In this document: piece by piece, positions 1-8,283 of the stretch
How positions within the stretch are numbered: position 1 is the first letter of the stretch
Layout of the letters: each line of letters opens with the position of its first letter
DNA from: Bacillus_BA songklensis
Lineage (GTDB): Bacteria > Bacillota > Bacilli > Bacillales > Bacillaceae_H
Direction: 5' to 3'
Length of the DNA: 64,000 nucleotides
Assembly (NCBI RefSeq): GCF_042649685.1
Contig: NZ_JBHRZT010000020.1
Span: forward strand, 186,001-250,000
The notes under the pieces: model-generated
What the model was told of the DNA's origin: nothing
Database searches by the model: none
What the model saw: only the letters and a program-made list of their open reading frames with translations
Translations under genes and position numbers: made by a program

Positions 1-660
1 AGATGTCCATTTTCGAATCATCGCTTCCTTATAAGCAGTTAACACACTGTAAGGTTTTTTTAATATTTCCCCGCAATGGTTTATCGCTTGCTCTTGTAAA
101 TGATGACTCGAAAACACTTTTTGTACATAGCCAATCTGTCTCGCCTCTTCAGCTGTGAACAATTTGCCTGTATAAAGCATAAATAAAGCATCTTGGGGCA
201 GAAGTTTTTCCATTAAAATCGAAGCGCCTCCCCATCCCGTTGTAATCCCTAAATTACCTTGTACAAAGCCCATTTTACTATACTCGCTCGCTAAGCGGAG
301 ATCACAGGCAATCGCAACTTCACACCCCCCGCCTACGGCTGCTCCATTTAACAGGGCCACAGTTGGTTTCGGCAATGTCAGTAAATCATAAAGAATCATT
401 CCCATTTTATTTAACATTTCATATGCTTCTTTTTCTGTTTTTAATTTGTGAAAAACTTCAAGGTCTCCCCCACTGCAAAAGGCTTTTTCTCCTTCTCCTG
501 TAATCATCAACATCTTGATGCGGCTGCTTGCCTTCACCTGTATAAGTGCCGTACGCAAATCTTCCATTACATCATAATCAATGGCGTTTCGGCGTTCCGG
601 CCGCAAAAAGGTAAAAATGGCAAGTCCATCCTGATTCACTATAAAACTTGTTTTACTCAA
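1..660 (-). CDS. enoyl-CoA hydratase/isomerase family protein (3' end cut by window)
   Basis: Crotonase-fold enzyme acting on an acyl-CoA thioester; the exact substrate is unknown. The first 220 residues are present and the C-terminus runs off the window. Start is a TTG preceded by a GGAGG-type ribosome site. Oxyanion-hole segments are visible: FCSGGD (about 61-66) and GAAVGGGCE (about 107-115). The Glu after GGGC matches the first catalytic Glu of hydratases, but the position of the second catalytic Glu (PE in classical hydratases) is Gly here, so an isomerase, a hydrolase or another crotonase reaction is possible. It follows rpmF on the same strand, but a terminator lies between them. Confidence 0.85.
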   Translation of the reverse strand, partial: MSKTSFIVNQDGLAIFTFLRPERRNAIDYDVMEDLRTALIQVKASSRIKMLMITGEGEKAFCSGGDLEVFHKLKTEKEAYEMLNKMGMILYDLLTLPKPTVALLNGAAVGGGCEVAIACDLRLASEYSKMGFVQGNLGITTGWGGASILMEKLLPQDALFMLYTGKLFTAEEARQIGYVQKVFSSHHLQEQAINHCGEILKKPYSVLTAYKEAMIRKWTS

Positions 661-740
661 CCTTTTCCTCCCCTTTCCCCCACTATTTCTCTGCCTTATT
701 CCCGGAATCCTTTCAAGGGAGAATGGTTTTAAATCAAAAA

Positions 741-772
741 TAAAAAAGCACAGGCCATTTCAGCCTGTGCTT
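741..772 (-). terminator. terminator after rpmF
   Basis: Perfect inverted repeat AAGCACAGGC / GCCTGTGCTT followed on the minus strand by a run of T. It closes the ylbN-rpmF transcript. Confidence 0.85.
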
Positions 773-790
773 CCAGAAGGTTAACAAATA

Positions 791-964
791 TTATTTGCTA
801 GCTACTTCTTTTCCTTTATAAGTTCCGCATGCTTTACATACGCGGTGTGATAGTTTCATTTCACCACAATTTGGGCATTCTACCATACCAGGAACTTGTA
901 ATTTGAAGTGCGTACGACGCAATCTTTTTCTTGTTTTAGATGTTCTTCTAAAAGGTACAGCCAT
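791..964 (-). CDS. rpmF: 50S ribosomal protein L32, zinc-ribbon form
   Basis: Small basic protein of the large ribosomal subunit, 57 residues from MAVPFRR. The ATG at 964 is preferred over the in-frame GTG three codons upstream because AAGGAGG sits 8 nt before it. A CPNC...CKAC zinc ribbon occupies the C-terminal half (about residues 30-44), so this is the zinc-binding version rather than a Cys-less paralogue. It lies downstream of ylbN, the order usual in Bacillaceae and in many other bacteria (yceD-rpmF), and probably shares the strong promoter in front of ylbN. Confidence 0.97.
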   Translation of the reverse strand: MAVPFRRTSKTRKRLRRTHFKLQVPGMVECPNCGEMKLSHRVCKACGTYKGKEVASK

Positions 965-1032
965 TATTCCCACCTCCTTAACAGGATTTAATCATATTGA
1001 AGGCCGGATAATGCCGGTTCTTCGCTATTTTT

Positions 1033-1551
1033 TCACTTTTTGTCATCTTTTTTAAAGAAGTTCTGCAACGCCGCTAAACGGGGATCAATTTGGTCGATCT
1101 TTTCTTGTTCCGTGACGACTTCCCAATCTTTTCCTGATTGCGGTGCAGCTCCCTCAGCATTAGGATTCTCACAGAATACTTGCATTGGGACTTCAAGAAG
1201 TATGTGTTCCTTTATAATGGGATCAAGATCCACTACTTCTCCTTTGACATAATGTACATCTTCTTCAAGCTCAAACTCAACGGGCTTTAACATAAATGTT
1301 TCTGTTGTTTCTACCTGAAACGGATATGGAACATCCACAAGCGTTCGCGAACAAGGAAGTGTCATCTCACCGGAAATATTCAAATGAAACGTAACCTTCG
1401 TCGTGCTGATGTCAGCTCTTCCCGTTACATGAACAGGCTTGATTGCGCGAATTTGAGGTTCAACCTCTTTCGCTTCGCTCATATCCACATATTCATCTAG
1501 TTTTAAGCCTTTTTGCTGTAACTTATATAATTGATGTACAGACCATTTCAA
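1033..1551 (-). CDS. ylbN: YlbN, DUF177/YceD family protein
   Basis: Member of the YceD/DUF177 family, which is encoded next to rpmF across bacteria and linked to 23S rRNA or large-subunit biogenesis; the biochemical role is unproven. About 172 residues, starting MKWSVHQLYKLQ. I chose the TTG at 1551 because TGAGGTG lies 6 nt upstream; the GTG and ATG 6-9 nt further up overlap that ribosome site. The C-terminal half carries the Cys and acidic pattern of the family (PCSRTLVDV, then DPIIKEHILLEVP). Transcribed with rpmF from a consensus sigma-A promoter. Confidence 0.9.
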   Translation of the reverse strand: MKWSVHQLYKLQQKGLKLDEYVDMSEAKEVEPQIRAIKPVHVTGRADISTTKVTFHLNISGEMTLPCSRTLVDVPYPFQVETTETFMLKPVEFELEEDVHYVKGEVVDLDPIIKEHILLEVPMQVFCENPNAEGAAPQSGKDWEVVTEQEKIDQIDPRLAALQNFFKKDDKK

Positions 1552-1578
1552 TTTCATCACCTCAAGGCAACAAAGGTA

Positions 1579-1607
1579 ATTATAGCTTTGGCAGGATTAT
1601 TTGTCAA
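1579..1607 (-). promoter_or_regulatory. sigma-A promoter of ylbN-rpmF
   Basis: TTGACA (1602-1607) and TATAAT (1579-1584) on the minus strand, separated by exactly 17 nt: a perfect consensus match. It lies about 30 nt upstream of the ylbN start, as expected for a strongly expressed ribosomal-protein transcript. Confidence 0.9.
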
Positions 1608-1756
1608 TATTTTTTCTTTACACTATAATTAACTTGTATTAAGCATTACATACTACTTTACCACGTTTTTTGGCAATTTACCAAAAACAGTTACTTTCAT
1701 TCGGCCGTCTGGAGCTACTCAAAAGGTCTTCCTCTATATTATAACATTTTTTAATC

Positions 1757-1812
1757 AAATGAATCGTCACGGAAACTCTTGATTTTACTAAATCCTCCAC
1801 GGTGATTCACTT
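1757..1812. repeat. dispersed palindromic repeat, family D copy
   Basis: Begins AATGAATCGTCA and ends GGTGATTCACTT, an imperfect inverted pair about 55 nt apart. Related copies lie at 10198, 43571, 48677 and 62926. It sits in the 369-nt divergent space between ylbN and tmcAL, where I see no gene. Confidence 0.55.
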
Positions 1813-1920
1813 GATGAGGTGTCCCAAAAGAACATGATTAGTGTCACTTTATTCCGCTTCAATGGGCGGCAAACTCTGTGCGTCGGAAGTTTCATTTTAT
1901 TATACAAAGAGGGGAAAATG

Positions 1921-3141
1921 ATGAAGGCTGTTGGAATCATTGTAGAATATAATCCTTTTCACAACGGACATTTTTATCATGTCCAGGAATCTAGAAAACA
2001 AACGGAAGCCGATTGTGTTGTCGCTGTTATGAGCGGCCATTTTTTACAGCGCGGTGAACCTGCTCTTGTCTCGAAATGGGCACGAACGAAAATGGCACTT
2101 GAAGGCGGGGTCGATATTGTCATTGAACTCCCTTACGCCTTTTCCACCCAGCACGCAGATTTATTTGCAAGCGGCGCCATGTCTATTTTATCTGCTTTGA
2201 ACGTTGATAGCTTTTGTTTTGGAAGTGAAAACGGAGATATCCAATCCTTTCTTCACGCAGAACGCTTCTACCACAGGCATCACGAAAAAGTATCCCTATA
2301 CGTTCAAAGAGCCATGGAAGAGGGGTTTAGCTACCCAAGAGCCCTGTCACTTGCTCTAAAAACAGTTGGTGCTTTAGAAAATCTTCTTGATCTATCCCAG
2401 CCTAACAATATTTTAGGTTATGCATATATTAAAACTTTGGTCCAAAAAAATTACCCGATAAAACCATATACGATTACACGAATTCAATCTCACTATCATG
2501 ATGAAGAGCTTTCATCTTCTACTGTAACAAGTGCCACTAGCATCCGCAAAGCTCTTTTTGCCAAAAAATCCAACCTTCAAACGGTGGATCGATATATACC
2601 TGAAAGTACAGGGAAGTATTTGCATGAATATTTATTAACCTACGGACTTTACCATGAGTGGGAAAACTATTTTTCCTATTTGAAATATAAATTGTTGACC
2701 ATGACACCTCAGCAATTGCAAGAGATATATGAAATAGAAGAAGGAATTGAGTATCGACTTTTGCATTATATTAAACAGAGCAAAACTTTTTCTGAGTTTA
2801 TTCGGTCGGTAAAGAACAAGCGCTATACATGGACAAGATTGCAACGGATGTGTGTCCATATTTTAAATCATACGACAAAAGAACAAATGGAGACAGCGCT
2901 TAAAGAACAAACCGCCTCGTATATCCGTCTATTGGGAATGACAAAAAAGGGACAAGCTTATTTAAAGCTCCAAAAGAAAAAACTGGGTCTCCCATTCATT
3001 TCCACGTTATCGAAATTTCAACACCCCCAACTAGAGCAAGACATAAAAGCAACGAGCATATACGGGCTGGCACTGCCGGAACCGATACGGTCTAAATTTT
3101 TATTTAACGAATATCGAATCCCGCCTATTTTAGTTGATTGA
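1921..3141 (+). CDS. tmcAL: tRNA(Met) cytidine acetate ligase (YlbM)
   Basis: Makes N4-acetylcytidine at the wobble base of elongator tRNA-Met, using acetate and ATP through an acetyl-adenylate. 406 residues, the usual size. The N-terminus has the nucleotidyltransferase signature VEYNPFHNGH with HNGH at residues 14-17; a SATSIRKAL segment near residue 205 corresponds to the second nucleotide-binding motif. The ATG at 1921 is chosen because AGAGGGG lies 6 nt upstream and the protein then starts MKAVGIIVEYNP like its homologues; the open frame extends a further 34 codons without support. It is divergent from ylbN and convergent with sepM. Confidence 0.93.
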   Translation: MKAVGIIVEYNPFHNGHFYHVQESRKQTEADCVVAVMSGHFLQRGEPALVSKWARTKMALEGGVDIVIELPYAFSTQHADLFASGAMSILSALNVDSFCFGSENGDIQSFLHAERFYHRHHEKVSLYVQRAMEEGFSYPRALSLALKTVGALENLLDLSQPNNILGYAYIKTLVQKNYPIKPYTITRIQSHYHDEELSSSTVTSATSIRKALFAKKSNLQTVDRYIPESTGKYLHEYLLTYGLYHEWENYFSYLKYKLLTMTPQQLQEIYEIEEGIEYRLLHYIKQSKTFSEFIRSVKNKRYTWTRLQRMCVHILNHTTKEQMETALKEQTASYIRLLGMTKKGQAYLKLQKKKLGLPFISTLSKFQHPQLEQDIKATSIYGLALPEPIRSKFLFNEYRIPPILVD

Positions 3142-3215
3142 AACCATTTTATATAAAGTGAAACTTCACTTGGCAGGGGCTTTCTGTCTCTCCCCAAGGA
3201 TTAGATGAACTGATA

Positions 3216-3256
3216 GGGCAGGTCAAAAGCATATTCTTTATGCTCTTGACCTGCCC
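3216..3256 (+). terminator. terminator of tmcAL, probably bidirectional
   Basis: Long stem GGGCAGGTCA / TGACCTGCCC with A/T-rich inner pairs, followed on the plus strand by a T-rich tract. It lies between the convergent tmcAL and sepM. Confidence 0.85.
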
Positions 3257-3263
3257 TCTTCTT

Positions 3264-4286
3264 TTATTTCTTTTCTTTTAAAGATTTCAAGTAGTTCACA
3301 GCTTCTTCAAATGTATCTACCGGCACGATTTTCATATCCGTATCGATTTTTTTGGCTGTCGCCAAAGCTTCACGATAATTTGAACCCTTGGCTCCATTTT
3401 CATTCGGGGCGAAAAAGATTTCTGCCCCCGAGTTGGCAGCCGCTGCAATTTTTTGAGATATGCCGCCAATTGGACCGACACGCCCTTCATCATCAATCGT
3501 CCCCGTTCCTGCAATTTCGTATCCTCTCGTTAAGTCCTCTTTCGTAAGCTGGTTGTAAATCTCCAGTGAAAACATCAATCCGGCGGATGGTCCGCCAATT
3601 TTCTCTGTATCTATTTTGATATCAGGCTTCACCTTCACTTCTCGATCTGTGACTAATGTGATGCCCAGTCCAACTTTGTTCTTGAATTGCGGGAATGGTG
3701 CAACCTTCAGTTCTGCTGCTTGATTGCTTCCGTCCCGCTGGAATTCGATCTTCACCTTATCCCCAAGCTTCTTGTTTGTCACATATTCGACAAATTCTTC
3801 GCTCGTCTCAATATTTTTCCCATCAACTTTATATACACGATCTCCTACCTGCAACCTTTCTTCTGCAGGCATGTTAGGAATAATTCCCAGGATATATACA
3901 CCATGATTTTTAATCTCCACTTTCTTGCCTGCATGCTTATAGGCAATTAATATGGCAGATTCTTTAGAGGTTTCCATCATGTTTAATTGTCTATATGTAT
4001 ATTCCTCGTCATTTTCCCCCTCTTGCCGAATGTCCTGAACAGGGTAAATTTCTTGAAAATCCTGCACACGAGCGAGGGCATAGGCTAAAGGAGTTGCTTT
4101 TGCCATGCTGACAGTTGTCAGCATTAAATTTCCCTCTTCTTCGTACCCCCCTTCCACTTTAATAATCGGAGATAAGTCTTGCGCCATGCCGGGCTTTGTT
4201 ATGTAATATGGCAGAGGATAAAAAGAAAGAATAAAGGCAAGAATCACCCCGCACGTCACAGCGGCTATATTTCTTCTAGATTTCAT
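3264..4286 (-). CDS. sepM: SepM-family (YlbL) PDZ and Lon-type serine protease
   Basis: Membrane-anchored regulatory protease of 340 residues. One N-terminal transmembrane helix (about residues 8-27), a PDZ domain (about 120-190) and a C-terminal Lon-type catalytic domain are visible. The Ser-Lys dyad is Ser234 in GGPSAGL and Lys279 in GGISQKIAAA. Streptococcal SepM processes a competence pheromone; in Bacillus the substrate is less clear. The ATG at 4286 is chosen because AAGGAGA lies 9 nt upstream; it overlaps the end of ylbK by 11 nt, so translational coupling is likely. The catalytic domain faces outside by membrane topology. Confidence 0.93.
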   Translation of the reverse strand: MKSRRNIAAVTCGVILAFILSFYPLPYYITKPGMAQDLSPIIKVEGGYEEEGNLMLTTVSMAKATPLAYALARVQDFQEIYPVQDIRQEGENDEEYTYRQLNMMETSKESAILIAYKHAGKKVEIKNHGVYILGIIPNMPAEERLQVGDRVYKVDGKNIETSEEFVEYVTNKKLGDKVKIEFQRDGSNQAAELKVAPFPQFKNKVGLGITLVTDREVKVKPDIKIDTEKIGGPSAGLMFSLEIYNQLTKEDLTRGYEIAGTGTIDDEGRVGPIGGISQKIAAAANSGAEIFFAPNENGAKGSNYREALATAKKIDTDMKIVPVDTFEEAVNYLKSLKEKK

Positions 4287-5073
4287 CTTGTTGTTTCTCC
4301 TTCCACTTATCAATCAACACCTGAATTTTCGGTAATTGTTTACGAGCTTCCTCCTCACCGATTGCAATAATTTCTTGGATGTTGGTAAACGCCCTGGAAC
4401 TGAACATTTCAACATGAGGCCTAATCATAATATTAGAGGCAACCTCTCTGTGTTTCACTAATTCATCCTGCAAAATATCGAGGCTTTGTAAAATCACATC
4501 AAATATAGAACTAATTTCCGCGTTGATCTTAACACGGGAAACATCAACACCTATAATAAAATCAGCTCCCATCTCCTTGACTACAGACACCGGTATACGA
4601 TCCACCACACCACCATCTACTAACAAGCGCCCGTTGATTTTCTCCGGAACAAAAATTCCCGGAATGGAAATGCTGGCCCTCACAGCATCCGCAACAGGTC
4701 CCTCACGAAACACCACTTTCTCCCCCGTTTTTAAATCTGTTGTCACAATCGCGATCGGCAAATTTAATTCCTCTATCCGCTTTCCATGAGTAAACACACG
4801 CACCAATTCTTTAATCCGATTCCCTGCAATAAACCCCATTTTAGGCACCGTAAAGTCTAAATAATATTTCCGCTTAAATGCTTGAGCAATTTTATATAAT
4901 CGTTCAACATCCAAACCCGTTCCATAAAATGCAGCAATCAATGCTCCCATACTACTTCCAGCGATATAATCAATCGGAATGGAAGCCTCCGTCAACACTT
5001 TAATGACTCCAAGATGAGCAAATCCTCTTGCTCCACCTGACCCAAGCGCCAATCCAATTTTCGGGCCGCTCAA
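4276..5073 (-). CDS. ylbK: patatin-like phospholipase YlbK (RssA-type)
   Basis: Predicted serine esterase/lipase of the bacterial patatin family, 265 residues. The oxyanion-hole motif GSGGARG is at 11-17, the nucleophile Ser41 sits in GSSMG, and the catalytic Asp153 in DGG, so all catalytic elements are present. TTG start with AAGGAGG 8 nt upstream; a nearby ATG is out of frame. Physiological substrate unknown. It sits directly before sepM and overlaps it, and is divergent from ylbJ, as in B. subtilis. Confidence 0.92.
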   Translation of the reverse strand: MSGPKIGLALGSGGARGFAHLGVIKVLTEASIPIDYIAGSSMGALIAAFYGTGLDVERLYKIAQAFKRKYYLDFTVPKMGFIAGNRIKELVRVFTHGKRIEELNLPIAIVTTDLKTGEKVVFREGPVADAVRASISIPGIFVPEKINGRLLVDGGVVDRIPVSVVKEMGADFIIGVDVSRVKINAEISSIFDVILQSLDILQDELVKHREVASNIMIRPHVEMFSSRAFTNIQEIIAIGEEEARKQLPKIQVLIDKWKEKQQDEI

Positions 5074-5250
5074 TCCACATGCCTCCTTCCGTTGTCCTCT
5101 ATATTATTCTTATGGTCTAAATCAATCCCCTAAACTCGTATAGTAATATATGTACAAACTTTCCATTGAAGCGCAAAGTGCCCTTAGATGTGATTTTATC
5201 ACTTTTCTATATACAATGCATGATGGAAGAAAGGATAGGAGGAGTCGTGG

Positions 5251-6471
5251 TTGAATAAATCGTTTGTTAAAACACTTGCTCTCGCGGTTTCAGCCTCCAT
5301 ATTAGCAAGTGCACTCATTATTTATCCAAAAGAAGCTTTTGATGCATCTATTCGTGGCTTGAACATGTGGTGGACTGTTGTGTTCCCCTCTTTGCTTCCT
5401 TTTTTTATTTTCTCAGAAATGCTCATCGGCTTTGGAGTCGTCCGATTTATAGGTGTTTTATTAGAACCCTTTATGCGGCCGTTATTCCGCGTCCCCGGGG
5501 TCGGAGGATTCGTCCTGGCTATGGGAATGGCTTCAGGCTTTCCTGCAGGGGCAAAACTAACAGCAAGACTTCGTCAGGAAGGACAGATTACTTCTTCAGA
5601 AGCGGAGAGGTTAGTATCATTTACAAACTCGTCAAATCCTTTGTTCATTTTCGGGGCCATTGCGGTCGGTTTTTTCAAAAACCCTAACGTCGGCATCATA
5701 TTAGCTTTATCTCACTATCTGGGAAACCTTTGTGTCGGTTTCGTAATGAGATTTCACGGGATTAAAAATAAAACAGATGAACGGGAAAAAAGGGCATGCT
5801 CTATTAAAAACGCTCTGCTCGAAATGCATGAGACCCGATTGAAAGATAAAAGACCAATTGGCAAACTATTGGGAGATGCCGTTACTTCCTCTATTCAAAC
5901 TTTACTCATGATTGGCGGATTCATTATTTTGTTCTCTGTGCTAAATCGCTTACTTTCTATCATGAGCATAACCACTATGATAAGCAGCTTCTTCTCTTAT
6001 CTTTTAACGCTTTTTGGGGTATCAAAAGATTTGAGCCTTCCGCTCATTTCCGGAATATTTGAAATCACCCTTGGCAGCCAGATGACAAGCCAGGTAAACG
6101 AGGCCGCATTATGGCAGCAAATCGTGATTGTCAGTTTCATTTTGGCTTTTAGCGGTTTTTCCGTGCAAGCGCAGGTAGCAAGCATTTTATCCGAGACTGA
6201 CATTCGATTTTCACCTTTTTTTATAGCCCGCCTCTTTCACGGCCTGTTTTCGGTGATATTTTCTCTCTTGCTATGGAAGCCGCTTAGTCCCTATATACTG
6301 TCAGCACAGCCGACTGTAAGACCAGCGGAGCCCGATTTCCTGAGTCATACATACTCGTTTGACTTTTTGAATGAATACGTACAAACATGCATTCAGTACG
6401 GTCCGTTGCTAACCATTTTTTCTCTTTGCCTCTACATTCACCTGCGTGTAAATAGATGGAAAACAAATTAA
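5251..6471 (+). CDS. ylbJ: sporulation integral membrane protein YlbJ
   Basis: Polytopic membrane protein of 406 residues with the nucleoside-recognition (Gate) fold: glycine-rich repeats such as GGFVLAMGMASGFPAGAKLT and a second half with LLMIGGFIILFSVL. In B. subtilis YlbJ is made in the mother cell under sigma-E and is needed for normal spore resistance; the transported solute is unproven. TTG start with AGGAGGAG 8 nt upstream. About 35 nt before the start, TATACAAT (5210-5217) resembles a sigma-E -10 element, but no clear -35 was seen. Confidence 0.9.
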   Translation: MNKSFVKTLALAVSASILASALIIYPKEAFDASIRGLNMWWTVVFPSLLPFFIFSEMLIGFGVVRFIGVLLEPFMRPLFRVPGVGGFVLAMGMASGFPAGAKLTARLRQEGQITSSEAERLVSFTNSSNPLFIFGAIAVGFFKNPNVGIILALSHYLGNLCVGFVMRFHGIKNKTDEREKRACSIKNALLEMHETRLKDKRPIGKLLGDAVTSSIQTLLMIGGFIILFSVLNRLLSIMSITTMISSFFSYLLTLFGVSKDLSLPLISGIFEITLGSQMTSQVNEAALWQQIVIVSFILAFSGFSVQAQVASILSETDIRFSPFFIARLFHGLFSVIFSLLLWKPLSPYILSAQPTVRPAEPDFLSHTYSFDFLNEYVQTCIQYGPLLTIFSLCLYIHLRVNRWKTN

Positions 6472-6480
6472 CTCCCATAT

Positions 6481-6516
6481 GAAAAAGCTTGCCATAGAAA
6501 TTAGGCAAGCTTTTTC
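6481..6516. terminator. bidirectional terminator between ylbJ and coaD
   Basis: Perfect inverted repeat GAAAAAGCTTGCC / GGCAAGCTTTTTC with T-runs on both strands, placed between convergent genes. Confidence 0.88.
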
Positions 6517-6540
6517 ATATACAAACTGGGTTGTGAAAGA

Positions 6541-6582
6541 ACAATGTTAATTTACACTATTTTGATTCATTCGTTCGAAATG
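6541..6582. repeat. dispersed repeat, family E copy
   Basis: Contains ACAATGTTA, then about 13 nt later TTTGATTCATTCGTTC. The copy at 17241 matches closely and a looser copy lies at 47661. Confidence 0.5.
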
Positions 6583-6646
6583 AAAACGTTGAGAAAATAC
6601 TTTTTCTCCGTATGGGCCAAAAATTAACACTAAAATTCAGTACAGC

Positions 6647-7129
6647 CTACAAATTAAATTTTTTAAGCAACGCTTCTTCTACAATCGGAGGAACCAGTTC
6701 GGAAACATCTCCCCCATATTTAGCAACTTCCTTTACGATACTCGAGCTCAAAAAGGAATATTGGTTGTTTGTCATCATAAACAGCGTTTCAATATTCTTT
6801 TCGATGACACGGTTAACAGACGTAATTTGCATTTCATATTCAAAATCAGAGACAGCACGCAATCCACGCAAAATGGTATTTGCTTGTTTATTCTTGGCGT
6901 ATTCCATGAGCAAACCGCTGTGGGATTCCACTTTTACATTGGGAATGGAACTTGTGACTTCTTTTAACAATTCCACACGCTCTTCCACAGTAAATAAAGG
7001 ATTTTTGCCTGCATTATTTAAGACTGCCACATAGACTGTATCAAATACTTTTGCCCCTCTTTTAATAATATCCAGATGACCGTTTGTAACCGGATCAAAA
7101 CTCCCCGGACAAATTGCAATACTCCCCAT
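6647..7129 (-). CDS. coaD: pantetheine-phosphate adenylyltransferase
   Basis: Transfers AMP from ATP to 4'-phosphopantetheine to give dephospho-CoA, the penultimate step of coenzyme A synthesis. 160 residues, the normal size. The nucleotidyltransferase motif GSFDPVTNGH is at residues 9-18 and the ISSS-like SSSIVKEVAKYGGDVS segment lies near residue 128. Lies 37 nt downstream of rsmD on the same strand, the widespread rsmD-coaD pair, probably one transcript. Confidence 0.97.
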   Translation of the reverse strand: MGSIAICPGSFDPVTNGHLDIIKRGAKVFDTVYVAVLNNAGKNPLFTVEERVELLKEVTSSIPNVKVESHSGLLMEYAKNKQANTILRGLRAVSDFEYEMQITSVNRVIEKNIETLFMMTNNQYSFLSSSIVKEVAKYGGDVSELVPPIVEEALLKKFNL

Positions 7130-7166
7130 TCTGCTTCCCCCTTATTATGACAAAGCCTTTCGTTTC

Positions 7167-7721
7167 TCAATCGCTATACTGATAAATAGAAATGGCCGTA
7201 ATTCCATATACCTCAAACTTCACTTTTGAAAAGCGTCCGATTTGATCAGGAAGGCCAACATCATTGTCATGCTCCGCAACAATTACTCCTTCTTTTGATA
7301 ATAATCGCTGCCCATCAATCATTTCGATAAGCGTTTTCAATTTTTGGGCTTTATATGGCGGATCCAGTAAAATTAAATCAAACATCATTTCTCGCTTTTG
7401 GACGGCCTTCAATGCTCTTTCAGCATCATTTCGATACACTTCAGCTCGATCTTCGAAGCCGCATACCGCTAAATTTGCCTTAATCGTTTGAATCGCTTTC
7501 CCATCCCGATCAACAAAAATCATTTTATCAAAACCGCGGCTCAATGCTTCAATGCCTAGTCCCCCGCTGCCACCAAACAAGTCAAGACCGATTCCTCCGG
7601 TAAAATAAGGACCAATCATATTAAAAATGGCTTCTTTTACTTTATCTGTTGTTGGGCGTGTTGTCATGCCAGGTACGGCTTTTAATGGCCGTCCTTTGCA
7701 GTTTCCTGATACTACTCTCAT
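7167..7721 (-). CDS. rsmD: 16S rRNA (guanine966-N2)-methyltransferase RsmD (YlbH)
   Basis: SAM-dependent N2-methylation of a guanine in 16S rRNA. 184 residues from MRVVSGNCKGRPLKAVPG. The SAM-binding loop DLFGGSGGLGIEALSRG is at about 47-63 and the catalytic DPPY at 120-123. The ATG at 7721 is chosen over a GTG three codons earlier because the upstream GAGGTA overlaps that GTG and because the protein then aligns with known starts. It is preceded by a structured leader candidate. Confidence 0.95.
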   Translation of the reverse strand: MRVVSGNCKGRPLKAVPGMTTRPTTDKVKEAIFNMIGPYFTGGIGLDLFGGSGGLGIEALSRGFDKMIFVDRDGKAIQTIKANLAVCGFEDRAEVYRNDAERALKAVQKREMMFDLILLDPPYKAQKLKTLIEMIDGQRLLSKEGVIVAEHDNDVGLPDQIGRFSKVKFEVYGITAISIYQYSD

Positions 7722-7789
7722 TCTTATCACTACCTCATATGTTTACTATATAAATCCAAATTAATTTTTTTAACATTTGCTATCGATCC

Positions 7790-7945
7790 TTCCCCTATTC
7801 ACGCCTTCTTGTTCTTACATCTTGAATACGTGAAAAAGGTTCTCGTAAAGCCTTCGACCAAGATCCGTAAGGGAAATGGGCGAAGGCTCATACCTAAAGA
7901 ATGTAACATGGATGGTTTTTATCCCTGTTCTATTCTTTAGGTGGA
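7790..7945 (-). ncRNA. ylbH (rsmD) leader RNA candidate
   Basis: Two strong inverted repeats lie about 70-220 nt upstream of rsmD. The outer one is ACCTAAAGAAT / ATTCTTTAGGT (7892-7902 with 7932-7942, 11 perfect pairs). The other is AGCCTTCG / CGAAGGCT (7849-7856 with 7881-7888, 8 pairs). A structured element called the ylbH leader is known upstream of ylbH in Gram-positive bacteria; I infer this is a member from its position and structure, not from an alignment. The ligand and function of that class are unknown, and no terminator is evident. Confidence 0.6.
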
Positions 7946-8044
7946 TTTATATACATATTCTTTCCTATCCTAACATAAAAACCCTTCATACGCCTAGTAA
8001 AAATCGTCCTTATATGCATCGATGACAAAAAATTTTATTGTTAT

Positions 8045-8073
8045 GTATAGGCCTACATGAAATGGTCATACTT
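8045..8073 (+). promoter_or_regulatory. possible sigma-G/sigma-F promoter of the CsfG-like RNA
   Basis: GTATA (8045-8049) and CATACTT (8067-8073) are spaced by 17 nt, close to the forespore sigma-G pattern (GHATR, about 17-18 nt, CATNNTA). Transcription would start near 8080, just before the first stem-loop. Confidence 0.5.
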
Positions 8074-8079
8074 AATAGT

Positions 8080-8250
8080 AACAACATCTCGATGGGATGT
8101 TGTTGCCAACCGCGGAGAAGACTTACGTTTCCCCATAAGTTCTTCCTCCGGTTTCTCCTCTCCCTTTGCCTTCTTAATTTGATTGACAACTCATATGTGT
8201 TGTTGATTAACGTTGGAAGGGCCCTGCAGCGTAAGTTGCAGGGTTTTTTT
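8080..8250 (+). ncRNA. csfG: CsfG-like sporulation small RNA candidate
   Basis: A run of four predicted stem-loops ends in an intrinsic terminator. They are CAACATC/GATGTTG (8083-8104); an imperfect stem CGGAG...CTCCG (8112-8149) with loop CGTTTCCCCA; ACAAC/GTTGT (about 8186-8203); and CCCTGCA/TGCAGGG (8222-8243) followed by seven T. The linkers are pyrimidine-rich. B. subtilis csfG, a sporulation-specific non-coding RNA controlled by sigma-F and sigma-G and conserved in endospore formers, lies between ylbG and ylbH, the same interval as here. Identity is inferred from position, promoter and architecture. Confidence 0.6.
8222..8250 (+). terminator. terminator of the CsfG-like RNA
   Basis: Stem CCCTGCA / TGCAGGG directly followed by seven T on the plus strand, with no coding gene immediately upstream on this strand. 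Confidence 0.88.
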
Positions 8251-8283
8251 CTGTTTACTCTCCCCTTTTTCAATGGTACATTT

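Noticed and set aside
448..732. Plus-strand open frame of 94 codons
   Set aside because: Antisense to the enoyl-CoA hydratase gene, with no ribosome site and a protein of low-complexity composition unlike any family.
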